Assembly (NCBI GenBank): GCA_030789695.1
Contig: CM061142.1
Location: 152,603,266 to 152,667,265 of the forward strand
DNA length: 64,000 nt
From: Scilla litardierei
Lineage: Eukaryota; Streptophyta; Magnoliopsida; Asparagales; Asparagaceae
Direction of reading: 5' to 3'
Position numbers and translations under genes: made by a program. Shown here one piece after another: positions 1 through 10,464 of this stretch. The notes under the pieces are model-generated. The model did no database searches. It was given only the letters and a program-made list of their open reading frames with translations, and was not told where the DNA came from. Each line of letters opens with the position of its first letter. The first letter of the stretch is position 1.

Positions 1-23
1 ACAGAATGTCAAAGCAGCGATGA

Positions 24-1498
24 TTGGCCAAAGTGGAAAGGGGCAATAGGAGTAGAGTTGGATTCACTGACAAAACGCAAGGTCTTCAGACCTATTGTCC
101 AGACACCAAAAGATGTAAACCTGTGGGTTATAAATGGGTATTTGTTAGAAAAAGAAATGAACAAAATGAGATCGTTCGCTACAAAGCAAGGCTTGTATCG
201 CAGAGTTTTACCCAACATCCGGAGTGGATTTTGAAGCCACATACTCCCCGGTCATGGACGCGATCACCTTCCGATTTCTAATTGGCTTGACAGCTCAAGA
301 CGGTTTAGATATGCAGCTTATGGACGTCGTGACTGCATACCTATATGGTAATTTAGACCGAGACATCTATATGAGATTGGCTGACGGTTATTCTTTGCAT
401 GTAGCACTAAAAGAGAGACAACGTGACATCTACTCAGTAAAACTGCAAAGATCATTATATTGTCTAAAACAATCTGGAAGGATGTATTATAACAGACTGA
501 GCGATTTTCTTGCAAAACAAGGATTTGCAAATGACCCAGTCTGCCCTTGCATCTTTATAAGAGCAAAGGCAACAGGATTTGTCATTATAGCCGTCTATGT
601 GGATGACTTGAACCTCATCGGATCTCCTGAAGAGATCGCTAAGATTTCTAGAAGATTGACAAAAACTTTCGAGATGAAAGACCTCGGAAAGTCAAAATTT
701 TGTTTAGGTCTTCAAAAAGAGCATGTTAACGATGGGATCCTGTTACATCAGTCAACTTATACATCAAACTTGCTGAAGAAGTTCCAAATGGATAAGTGCC
801 ACCCCTTAGTACCCCAATGGTCGTCAGATCATTGGATGTGCATAAAGACCCTTTCCGGTCGCTGGAAGATGGGGAGGAAGTACTAGGCCCTGAAGTGCCT
901 TATCTAAGTGCAATCAGTGCACTCCTTTACCTGGCTAACTACACTCGTCCTGATATAGAATTTGCATTCAACCTACTAGCCAGATATAGTGCTGCACTTA
1001 CACACCGGCACTGGGCCGGAGTTAAGCATCTTCTGCGCTACCTCCAAGGATCCATGGACTTAGGTATATTCTACATGAAAGAGGCAAAAACAGGTTAGTT
1101 GGTTATGCTGATGCAGGTTACAGGTCTGATCCTCATACAGAGAAGTCTCAGACCGGATACATGTTTACCTATGGCGGCACTGCCATATCCTAGTGATCTG
1201 TGAAGCAGACCATGACGCCGTGTCATCCACTTACTCAGAACTTCTAGCAATCAATGAAGCAAGTAAAGAGAGCTTCTGGCTACGTTCTGTGATCCAGCAC
1301 ACTCTCACCTCCACCGGCCTGATGACCGGCGTTCTTGCACCTAATCTACTCCATGAAGACAATGCAGCATGTATAGCCCAGTTACAGGACGGCTACATCA
1401 AAGGCGATAAAATGAAGCATATTTCTCCCAAGTTATTTTGGACGCATGACCTTCAGAAGCAAAAGCAAATTGAAGTTTCAGAAGATCCAATCTTGTAA
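24..1498 (+). pseudogene. Ty1/copia pol remnant (RT and RNase H), 5' part outside window
   Basis: Reverse transcriptase and RNase H of a copia polyprotein, broken into at least four frame segments (24-281, 224-886, 796-1098, 1193-1498). Visible motifs are [20 protein letters not shown], the active-site motif YVDDLNLIG near 597-624, the TRPDIEFAFNLLARYS block, and an RNase H part with YSELLAINEASKESFWLR and LLHEDNAACIAQL. Gag, protease and integrase would lie left of position 1. The reading frame changes near 230, 800-900 and 1090-1190, so it cannot make a working enzyme. It is related to the element at 22238-29353: both share the same RT wording and the same style of 3'UTR. Confidence 0.9.
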
Positions 1499-1935
1499 TA
1501 ACTAGGCAGATTTGCTTACCAAATCCTTGCCTACTATTATCTTTGATAAACTTGTAAATGGGATTGGGATAAGGAGAGTGAGAAAATGTAAACTAGGTTA
1601 GGATGAGAGAACTATGAATGTATAGATACATAGGACACTGATGTATAGATTCATAGGAAATCTGCAAGCCTGAAGCTTGGTCAGATAAGGGGGGAGTCAA
1701 CTGCAGTGTTGTACACTTTTCCCTTGGCTACTGGTTTTTCCCTACAGGGTTTTCCATAGTCAAGGTTTTGACGAGGCAACCTCGTTGACTCTGGATCCTG
1801 AAGTATCCACCCCTAGACACATCCCTAAAACAGGGAAAGTTATGGATAAACTATTCTTTATTTAACATGATAGTTATCCTAACTCGGATCCTCAAGAATC
1901 CACCTCTTATTCAATGTTGGTTGGATAAGGGGAAG

Positions 1936-2054
1936 TGCTTTGAATAGGCCCATGATGCCCATTGGGTAACCACCCATTCATTGAAAGCTATATATATAAG
2001 GGTAGGGGTGCTCCTAACCCTTACACCTATTACTCTACTATTCCCTTCACAACA
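1936..2054 (+). repeat. Copia LTR, tandem copy 1
   Basis: This 119-bp segment starts TGCTTTGAATAGG after the purine tract GGATAAGGGGAAG and ends CTTCACAACA, giving TG...CA ends. A TATA-like stretch (GCTATATATATAAG) lies in the middle. The length and the TG/CA ends match copies 2 and 3. Confidence 0.75.
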
Positions 2055-2493
2055 GTACCAATTTTTTTGTAATATTCATATTTCTTGCATATGCATCATA
2101 TTATCGTCAAATGCTAAATAGATTAAGGAATTAAATTTTTTTCCATCTTTAGATTTATATGATGAGAGAATTATAAATGTATAGATACATAGGACACTGA
2201 TGTATAGATTCATAGGAAATCTGCAAGCCTGAAGCTTGGTCAGATAAGGGGGAGTCAACTGCAGTGTTGTACTCTTTTCCCTTGGCTACTGGTTTTTTCC
2301 CACATGGTTTTCCATAGTCAAGGTTTTGACGAGGCAACCTCGTTGACTATGGATCATGAAGTATCCACCCCTAGACACATCCCTAAAACAGGAGAAGTTA
2401 TGGATAAACTGTTCTTTATTTAACATGACAATTATCCTAACACGGATCATGAAGAATCCACCTCTTATTCAATGTTGGTTGGATAAGGGGAAG

Positions 2494-2612
2494 TGTTATG
2501 AATAGGCCCATGAGGCCCATTGGGTATCCACCCATTCATTGAAAACTATATATATGAGGGTAGGGGGCTCCTAACACATTACACCTATTACTCTACTTTT
2601 CCCTTCACAACA
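2494..2612 (+). repeat. Copia LTR, tandem copy 2
   Basis: Second 119-bp copy, TGTTATGAATAGG to CTTCACAACA, with the same preceding purine tract and internal TATA-like stretch. Confidence 0.75.
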
Positions 2613-3050
2613 GCACCAATTTTTCTGTAATAATCATATTTCTTACATATGCATCATATTATCGTCAAATGCTTAATAGATTAAGGAATTAAATTTTTTC
2701 CATCTTTAGATTTATAGGATGAGAGAACTATGAATGTATAGATACATATGACACTGATGTATAGATTTATAGGAAATCTACAAGCTTGAAGCTGGGTCAG
2801 ACAAGGGGGAGTCAACTGCAGTGTTGTACTCTTTTCCCTTGGCTACTGGTTTTTTCCCACATGGTTTTCCATAGTCAGGGTTTTGACGATGCAACCTCGT
2901 TGACTTTGGATCCTGAAGTATCCACCCCTGGACACATCCTTAAAACAGGGGAAGTTATGGATAAACTGTTCTTTATTTAACATGACAGTTATCCTAACTC
3001 GGATCCTGAAGAATCCACCTCTTATTCAATGTTGGTTGGATAAGGGGAAG

Positions 3051-3169
3051 TGTTATGAATAGGCCCATGAGGCCCATTGGGTATCCACCCATTCATTGGA
3101 AGCTATATATATGAGGGTAGGGGGCTCCTTACCCCTTACACCTATTACTCTACGTTTCCCTTCACAACA
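3051..3169 (+). repeat. Copia LTR, tandem copy 3
   Basis: Third 119-bp copy, TGTTATGAATAGG to CTTCACAACA. The DNA right after it matches the DNA at 11905 onward, which appears to be an unoccupied version of this insertion site. Confidence 0.75.
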
Positions 3170-3638
3170 ACACCAATTTTTTTGTAATATTCATATTTCT
3201 TGCATATGCATCATATTCTCGTCAAATGCTTAATAGATTAAGGAATTAATTTTTTTCCATCTTTAGATTTACGAGCAAAGAGCATGGACTTCCCCTACAC
3301 CACACATTATAGATTATTATAGATCATATTTGTGTATTGGCATGATAAATGATTAGTGACTAGATTCCTAAAATCCATTGATGACTTATGCACTGCACTT
3401 GACAAGCGATTAATGATTAGATTTTGTATAATGCACATGTTGCTATTTGATGTGTACCATACATGTCAAAAGATTAATGGTCTTGTCCATGTACTACAAT
3501 GTTAGATGAAAGGCAATCCTAAGTTCTTCCCGTCTTTCTAAGTTTCATCAATCATAAGTTTTTAAGGATGTGTCAAGGAATACTTTGCTATTTAGATTTG
3601 CTATGTTGTTAAGAATTAATAATTTCAATATTATATAT
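3170..3638. repeat. Host segmental duplicate, copy A, left part
   Basis: AT-rich, non-coding host DNA. It aligns over its whole length, with scattered differences, to 11905-12366 (shared words include TCAAAAGATTAATGGT, AGTTTCATCAATCATAAG and GTTAAGAATTAATAATTTC). The LTR element at 3639-11360 interrupts it; the alignment resumes at 11361. No gene is seen. Confidence 0.8.
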
Positions 3639-4534
3639 TGTTACAACTAATATGGACCAGCCCGAATTACAACGGCCCACGGCCCGACCTCAAAGAAGAG
3701 GCCCACTAGAGAAGACGGGCCCGCCTGAAGGGGGTCCACGGACGGGGCTGAAGGCCCAGCCACTTCGCCCTCGGGGGGACCCGACTAGCCCCCATTCGGC
3801 CGGATTAACCGCCCCTCAAATCCGTGATCCCATGATGGCCATTAACGGACCCGTTAATGGGCACCCCTCCACTACGCGCGAGTGGGAGGAGGCGGAGGCG
3901 GATCGTGGGGACGTGAGAGGAGGCAGGACGTGTGGCAATTACGAAAGACCCTATAAGGGGAAGGCCAGGACGACGGAGAGAGGGATCGAAACTCAGGTAT
4001 TCAACAGAGAGGTACTCCATCAATGACCTAGGCTTTCGCCACTCCATTTCATCCCTCCCCCCTTACTCGCGCCGCCTGGGCTGACATTCCGGCTTCCTTG
4101 CAAGCCGGATCTCCCCCGCCGAGTATCCTTTCAGACCTTGATCTGACTTAGGCATCGGAGGAGATTTGGCCGGAACCTAGGTCCGGCCTCCCTGACGAGT
4201 TTCCTCATCTGTCCAGGAAGAAGATATCTGAGGCACCAAGGCTACCCCTCAGCGTCGGTCGGCTACCCCCATCGCAGTCGTCAGGTGGACGGCTGCTCAG
4301 GCATCATCCCACTTGCAAGGCGCCGAGACTACCCCTCGACGCGGATCCGACCGAGGCCGAGCGCGACCCAGCCGAGGCTGAGCACGACCCACTGAGCCGA
4401 GGCTTCCCCTTAGCTCTCCAACGCCGAGAGCAAGCGGGCTCGACGAACCCAAGGGACCCCCAAGTCGGCCCCTTGACCACGTTGACCACACAGCCGACGG
4501 TCAACGAGCTGCGGTGTGAAAACACCCGTAAACA
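3639..4534 (+). repeat. 5' LTR of the TR-GAG element
   Basis: 896 bp, starting TGTTACAACTAATATGGACC and ending CACCCGTAAACA. It is GC-rich in the first half and matches the 3' LTR at 10465-11360. The 124-aa ORF inside it (3652-4026) is a by-product of GC-rich LTR sequence; an equivalent lies in the 3' LTR. Confidence 0.92.
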
Positions 4535-4536
4535 TC

Positions 4537-4554
4537 TGGCGCCGTCTGTGGGAA
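4537..4554 (+). other. Primer-binding site, gypsy type
   Basis: TGGCGCCGTCTGTGGGAA lies two bases inside the 5' LTR end. This wording is usual for plant Ty3/gypsy elements, where it pairs with the 3' end of a host tRNA to prime minus-strand DNA synthesis. Confidence 0.9.
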
Positions 4555-4583
4555 CGAACTAACACCCACGTAAAACCACCAAG

Positions 4584-6237
4584 ATGGAACCAATCAGCAA
4601 TGGCCTAGGGCGCATGCTGCCCATCCCAGAGGAGGGCATGTACCACGCCCCCGTCGAGACCCCGAACGGCTGCTCTGCTGGGGAGACCGATAACGCTCAG
4701 CTGGCCACGCAGGGGAAACTCCGAGCCTACACGTAGGAGACCAACGCCAACATCCAAACTTTAGTCGCGACGATTCAGCAGCTCGTTAGCAGCACTCCTA
4801 CCCCTGAGGGTGGGGAGGGACGGGCCTCTCACCAGGAAGAGGATCGCCGACCTCTTCATTCCGTCGTGGTTGCCGACCACGGAAAAGGAGTGCAGAACAC
4901 AGAAAGGAGGTTCACCATGCCCGGTTTTTCCCCAGAGCGATCTCCCACTCCCACCTCATTCAGAGAGGGAAATAGGGGGGGACTCGGAGCGGACGGGCGA
5001 CATCTCAAGGACGGCCTCGTCCGCACGTCTGGGATCGCACAAACGTAGGCGGGATGATCACCGATCAGCGAGCGTCCGGTCTTATCAGAGCGGAGGCAGC
5101 CAACGAGCAAAGGCCCACCACCAGAAGAACCGGAAAGAACGTTCGCACCGATCGAGCCCGGCACCCAAGCTGGCAAGGACCCAAGAGGAGGTCAAGTTTC
5201 CGTTGGCCCCCTCGTTGAAGCCGAACGGCAAGGAGGCGGGTGAAGGAAAGCGACCTGGGTGCATCAGCGGAGAACGATGCCCCCTGACTCGGAGGATAAC
5301 CGAGGCGCGGATACCCACGAACTTCAAGGTACCGACGTTGGAGAAATACAACGGCGTTAGCGACCCCGCGGACCATGTGATGGATTACGAGGGGGTCATG
5401 GCGTTCCAGGGGGCTGATGACACCCTGCTCTGCAGGGGCTTCTACTCCACCCTACGGGGGGCCGCTCGGACCTGGTACCTCAGCCTGCCCGGTCGGTCGA
5501 TAGACAGCTTCAAGGAGCTCACCCAGTTGTTCTGTAAGCAATTCATGGCCGGGCGACAGGTAAGACGTGATTCGGAACACTTGTTCAATGTGGTACAGGG
5601 ACCGGCCGAATCTCTGAGACACTTCATGCGTCGCTTCAACGTGGAGCGATTAAGCATGGATAGCTGTCCCGAACTGGTTATGAAAGCGGCCCTGAAAAAG
5701 GGCCTACGACATATGGGCTTGAAGAAATCGCTACACAGCGACCCACCGAAGGACCTCACCGGAATTATGGCCCGAGCAGAACGCTTCATGTTGACAGAAG
5801 AGGCCCTGGCCGTGGACGAGGGTAAGCCCAGGCGCGGGACCAAGCACGATGAGAACGAGCGTCGCGGTACGGAGGAGCATCGACAAGAGAAGAGGACCAG
5901 AGGAAGACCACGGAGGGAAGAGCCCCGACACTCCTCGGTGACCACCGCTCCGGACGTGATCCTAGCACAAGCCCAGAAGGAGGGGCATGTGAGCCGACCT
6001 CCCCGAAGGACGAGGAGAGGCGGGAGGGATGAAGAGAAGTACTGCAAGTACCACAAAGACAACGGCCACGATACCGACGACTGTTGGCACCTAAAGAAAG
6101 ACATCGAGAAGCTTGTGAGCCGTGGGCACCTGAAGAACTCCGCCAACGACCCCGCCTCGGGAGAAGGAACGTCTCAGCAGCAGGACAAAGGAAAAATGGT
6201 GAACACGGTCCACACGGTTACGCGTGTCATCGAGTGA
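4584..6237 (+). pseudogene. Gag of the TR-GAG element, with one stop and one frame change
   Basis: The likely original start is the ATG at 4584 (MEPISNGLGR...). That frame meets a stop at 4734-4736, continues open to 5048, then must change frame, perhaps at the G7 run at 4975-4981. The second frame is open from 4810 to the stop at 6235-6237 (475 aa from its first ATG). It carries the plant retrotransposon gag core, with the words VPTLEKYNGVSDPADHV near residue 175, RGAARTWYLSLP near 215 and FCKQFM near 240. Near the C-terminus is a knuckle-like YCKYHKDNGHDTDDCWHLK near residue 410, typical of gypsy gag. Gag would form the particle shell. No pol frame follows, which sets this element apart from autonomous relatives. 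Confidence 0.85.
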
Positions 6238-6519
6238 GGGGATAGAGTAAACAGCCGTCGCTTCGCCGGGGGAGGGCTACCCTGCCAGAACCTCCCCTGT
6301 CGTTTGTCGTCTTTTTATTTTTTCATTACTCCAAATGTACTATCTCATGGAAATGAAGGCATACACTGTCAGTTCATATTCAATCACCTGTTTTGAGCAG
6401 ACGATTCGGGACACATATGAGGACTCAATCAAGGCGGCCACGGCTAACCATTAAGTGGGAGGAATGTCGCCCCCCAGAGAATTCGCCAGTTGAGCCTGAG
6501 GACCGAAGCAGACCGCCCG

Positions 6520-7570
6520 TTGGTAAGGCTGGGGGAAACTCCCCCAGCAGACGGGTACGAAGGCCGGTCATAAGCCGAGGGGTACCTACCCCCGCGGACC
6601 GAGCGAAACACCCGCTCGTAAGGCTGGGGGCAACTCCCCCAGCCAACGAGCACGACGGCCGGTCATAAGCCGAGGGGTACTCACCCCCGCAGACCGAGCG
6701 AACTGCCCACTCATAAGGGTGGGGGCAACTCCCCCAGCCGACGAGCGCGACTGCCGGTCACAAGCCGAGGGGTACTCACCCCCGCAGACCGAGCGAACCG
6801 CCCATTCAAAAGACTGGGAGCAACTCCCCCAGCCGACGAGCGCGACTGCCGGTCACAAGCCGAGGGGTACTCACCCCCGTAGACCGAGCGAACCGCCCAT
6901 TCAAAAGGCTGGGGGCAACTCCCCCAGCCGGCGAGCACGACGTCCGGTCACAAGCCAAGAGATACTCACCCCTGCAGACTGAGCAAACTGCCCACTCCTA
7001 AGGCTGGGGCAACTCCCCCAGCCGGCGAGCACGACGCCCGGTCACAAGCCGAGGGGTACTCACCCCCGCAGACTGAGCAAACCGCCCACTCCTAAGGCTG
7101 GGGGCAACTCCCCCAGCCGGCGAACATGACGCCCGGTCATAAGCCGAGGGGTACTCACCCCCGCAGACCGAGCGAATCGCCCACTCCTAAGGTTGGGGGC
7201 AACTCCCCCAGCCGACGAGCACGACGCCCGGTCATAAGCCGAGGGGTACCTACCCCCACGGACCGAGCGAAGCACCCGCTCGTAAGGTTGGAGGCAACTC
7301 CCCCAGCCGACGAGCATGACGCTCGGTCATAAGCCGAGGGGTGCCTACCCCCCGCGGACCGAGCGAAGCACCCACTCGTAAGGTTGGAGGCAACTCCCCC
7401 AGCCGACGGGCACGACGGCCGGTCATAAGCCGAGGGGTAATCTCCCCCGCGGACCGAGCGAGGCGACCGCTCATAAGGCTGGGGGCAACTCCCCCCCAGC
7501 CGACGAGCATGACAGCCGGCCGCAAGCCAAGGGATGACCTCCGTCGCGGATCGAGTGACCCACCCGCTTG
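6520..7570. repeat. Array of about eleven 95-bp GC-rich repeats
   Basis: The word AAGGCTGGGGGCAACT or a close variant recurs at 6525, 6620, 6715, 6810, 6905, 7000, 7094, 7189, 7284, 7380 and 7475, so the period is 95 with single-base slips. Each unit holds two inverted repeats: CTGGGGGCAACTCCCCCAG, a 7-bp stem, and GGGGTACTCACCCC, a shorter stem. A conserved GACCGAGCGAA lies between units. Long arginine/proline-rich ORFs on both strands are produced by the repeat and are not genes. Confidence 0.93.
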
Positions 7571-7799
7571 CCTGGCTGAGGACACTCGCCCCGACAGAGA
7601 GATTCGACAGGAAGAACGACATCCCAATCCAGAAGAGCCCGGGACAACACCCCTAGACGAGGGCGACGACGCCCGTCCGGTCTAGGAACATTAAAGGCGA
7701 ACCCCCAAAAAAGAGACCAGTGGTGCAAGAAGAACTGACTAGAAGATATCATTTTCATTAATGTTATGGGTTACATATCACTCAGCAAGCGTCCTCTCA

Positions 7800-8010
7800 A
7801 GCACTGCTGTCGACAACAAAATTTGTCACCCAAGAAAGGGGACGGGATACAAGGGCTCTTCAGGGGTCCGGAGCGTGAGAAACAGCGTCGCCCGGGGTCC
7901 AGAGCACTGTTGTTGACAAAAAAATTTGTCACCCAAGAAAGGGGACAGGATACAAGGGATCTTCAGGGGGTCCAGAGCGCGAGAGACAGCGTCATCCGGG
8001 GCCTCGCCTT
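7800..8010. repeat. Pair of about 105-bp direct repeats
   Basis: Two adjacent copies share AATTTGTCACCCAAGAAAGG, followed by GATACAAGGG, TCTTCAGGGG and a GGTCC-AGAGC block. The first starts near 7807 and the second near 7911. They lie between the 95-bp array and the 3' end of the antisense ORF. Confidence 0.75.
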
Positions 8011-8077
8011 GCTCCGAGCAGTGGGGATCGACGGGTCCTGATGGAGGGAGGATCGGCGCCCGGGCGAGCTCCGTAAA

Positions 8078-9945
8078 CTACCGGAATGACTCCCTGACGA
8101 CCTCCACTATGCGAGGGGCAAGGAGGTCCTCATAAGTCCCGAAGACCTCCCTCAGGACCGACGCAATCTTCGGCCTTATGGCCGTGTCGACGCCCTTCTC
8201 AGCCTCCTCGGCAAAACAGAGCCTCCGACGCAGCTCGGCGAGTTGGCCCCAGAGATCCTCCCTCTCCCGCCGGAACTTCTCTTCCGCTTCTCGGCTCAAG
8301 TCATGGACATCCACAAGTTTTTGCTTGAGATCATGTACTTGAGACTCGAGTTCGTCGGCACGACGACGTTGCTGCCGAGCTTCCATGCGGGCACCTTGAA
8401 GGGCTACGTCAGCCTCCCCAGCTCGGGCGCGCTCCCGATTTAGGGAATCCTCAAGGCTTCTCAATTGGGTCGCCCGGTGCTGCGCCTCAACAGCCATCGC
8501 GGTGGCCTGCAAACGAAAGGGAGGTGGGTTATACCAAGGAAGATCGAAGGGCAAGACAACTGTCCGAAAGTGGCAGGAATTCGAACCTGTCGGAGGTGAC
8601 CGACCAGAGAATCCGACAGTATGTCCACGGGGGACAACTCCAGGAAGGAACGGTCCCCCAGAAGGACGGAGTCCGCCGCCGGCCGGCTCACCAAGGCCAT
8701 ATCAAGGGGCACCGAACCCCCGGGGGGATCAGCGAGGCCCGCTGAGGCGCTCGGCAGGACGCAGACAGCCCCCAAGACCGAAGGGGTGGCCGAGGGAGTA
8801 TCGACGGCATGGGCGATGGGGTCGGCCGCGACGGTCAGCACGATCGCCTTGTCGGGATCCGTCGGCGCGACAGCAGGAGCCGGAGAAGCGGCACGCCCGC
8901 CTTTCTTCCGCGACTTCTTCCCGTTGGGGTCAGCGGCAACAGGGGGAGCACTTGCGACTCCCGCCCGCGGCCGGCCGAGGAGCCGATCTGGAACCCTCAA
9001 CAAGGAGGGGGTCGACCCCAGTGCCTTCTCCTCCGGGGGGACTCGAGGCGACCCGGGGGGGGGACTTGGCCTCAATCCTCCCCGAAGGAGGCTCGGACCG
9101 GCGCAACTCTTCATCTACAGAGCGGTGAGGTGCCCGTCCAGAAGAGCTCCCACGGCCCCAGCGAGATCCTAGCCGAATGAGCTCGTCAACATCGTGGGTG
9201 AATTCGCGGCCGGCCATCCCTGCGAGAGGAAACGAAATCAGGGTGAGCCAGAGGTTAAATGGAAGGAAGGGAGACAACATACCGGGGGACCACAGAGTAC
9301 ACTTAAGAAGCAGGTCATCCAACAAATCCCAGACCGACCTCTCCTCAAGAGAAAGTGACGACAGGAGGCGGACCGTGGCCTGCTCGGCCTCGGATAAGGT
9401 TGCCGCCCTGTCGGTTTGTTGCGAACTCCCCCAACCTGTCAAGATCACCGAGACCCGGGGGAAGACAACGAAAACAAAGCTAGAGTCCCAGTTCCCCGAC
9501 CAAGGGGCAGACCGAGCAGACACACCCGCCCCGCGCGGGCTCGGAGGTGCAGCCAAGATCCGAGGCCGACCGACTGGATCCGGTAAAAGTGAAAGAGGAG
9601 GGGGAGAGACGGCTCCAGGCCGTGAGTGATACAAAGCATAATAAACCCGGTCAGCACCGCGACAGAGGATGGCGTTAGCTGGCACAGGGCGACTTTCAAG
9701 GAGTCCGTGAATTGAATGATAAAAGGGTGAAGGGGGAAGCGGAGCCCCAGATGGAACATCTTGACGTAGACACCGATCTCATTACTCCGCGGGAAGCAGA
9801 TCCGCTCGTCTCCAAAGGGAATCCGAACGTCATAGTGATGGCATAGGTACCTCTCTCGTATTTCCCTAGTGACTAAGAAAGGGGCCATAGATAACGACCG
9901 GAGGATCGACGGAGGGATGCCTAATCGCTCGGAAGACGAGGCCAC
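8078..9945 (-). pseudogene. Antisense ORF of the TR-GAG element: gypsy-type transposase-family domain plus coiled coil
   Basis: Read from right to left. The segment 9945-9445 gives ERYLCHHYDVRIPFGDERIC, then EIGVYVKMFHLGLRFPLHPF and a stretch that resembles the plant PF04195 family ('putative gypsy type transposon'). The frame changes near 9460 and continues with LSEAEQATVRLLSSLSLEER. A likely intron lies at 9282-9220 (GTATGT...CGCAG), followed by GMAGREFTHDVDELIRLGSR, a low-complexity part and a basic KKSRKKGGR. A second likely intron lies at 8586-8507 (GTTCGA...TTGCAG). The last part is a charged coiled coil (RSLEDSLNRERARAGEADVA, ELESQVHDLKQKLVDVHD) ending at 8078. The first codon listed is GTG, so the true start is unclear. 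The function of this family is unknown. Frame changes make an intact product doubtful. Confidence 0.72.
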
Positions 9946-10447
9946 ATCGTCCCTAATGGGATCCGGAAAACATTTTCATTTCCCTTTATCCGGGACCGCC
10001 GGGGACGGCGAAGGAGCTTTGAGCCCCGAGGGATGGGCACGATCGGGACCAGGCATTGGTCCGCCAGGACATGTATCACCTATTCTAAGCATGGCCATAA
10101 GCCCGAGTTAAAGAGTGGAAGAATTACCTTGATAAAAGAGCTGGGAAGAAGGCGGATGTCGGGAAGAAGAAGCTGGCAGAACGGAGATCAAGAAGGAATG
10201 AGCGCGAAAGAGTTGAAGCCCGAGGGATTGGAACGTATATATAGAGGACGATGGTGGGATCTGAACCGTCAAGGGAGAGCGCGTGGCGACATCAAAACGG
10301 CGGCGATGCTTCGAAAACCGCACCAACGGAAGTTCAAACGGAGCGGCAATAATGACACACATTTAATGACGGAACCTCGACTGACGCACCCGTCGGATCA
10401 TGAAAGAGTCACATCACCCGAACCGAACCGACGGAAGCCGAACGGTC

Positions 10448-10464
10448 CGGGCGTTGGGGGCAAT
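10448..10464 (+). other. Polypurine-like tract before the 3' LTR
   Basis: The G-rich sequence GGGCGTTGGGGGCAAT directly precedes the TGTTAC start of the 3' LTR, the place where plus-strand priming occurs in LTR elements. The tract is short and not purely purine. Confidence 0.5.

Larger units (their letters stand above)
1602..3275 (+). repeat. Three tandem copies of a 558-bp unit spanning a copia 3' end and its flank
   Basis: Three direct copies begin at 1602, 2161 and 2718 (spacings 559 and 557). Each holds the end of the copia 3'UTR (start word GATGAGAGAA, then a purine-rich tract and the phrase GTCAACTGCAGTGTTGTAC), a 119-bp LTR, and about 105 bp of flanking DNA (CATATTTCTTGCATATGCAT). Copy 3 runs on without a break into the flank that recurs at 11905. 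The copies differ by scattered substitutions, so the event is not recent. The 64-aa ORF inside copy 3 is not considered a gene. Confidence 0.88.

Noticed and set aside
3652..4047. ORF of 124 aa in the 5' LTR and its counterpart near 10500-10900
   Set aside because: They lie within LTRs, differ in length between the two copies, and show no domain.
5065..6146. Minus-strand ORFs of 88-234 aa opposite gag
   Set aside because: They are shadows of a GC-rich gag frame with clear gag motifs on the plus strand.
6520..7570. CRISPR-like array
   Set aside because: Units of 95 bp are repeated whole with no unique spacers, and the context is a plant retroelement.
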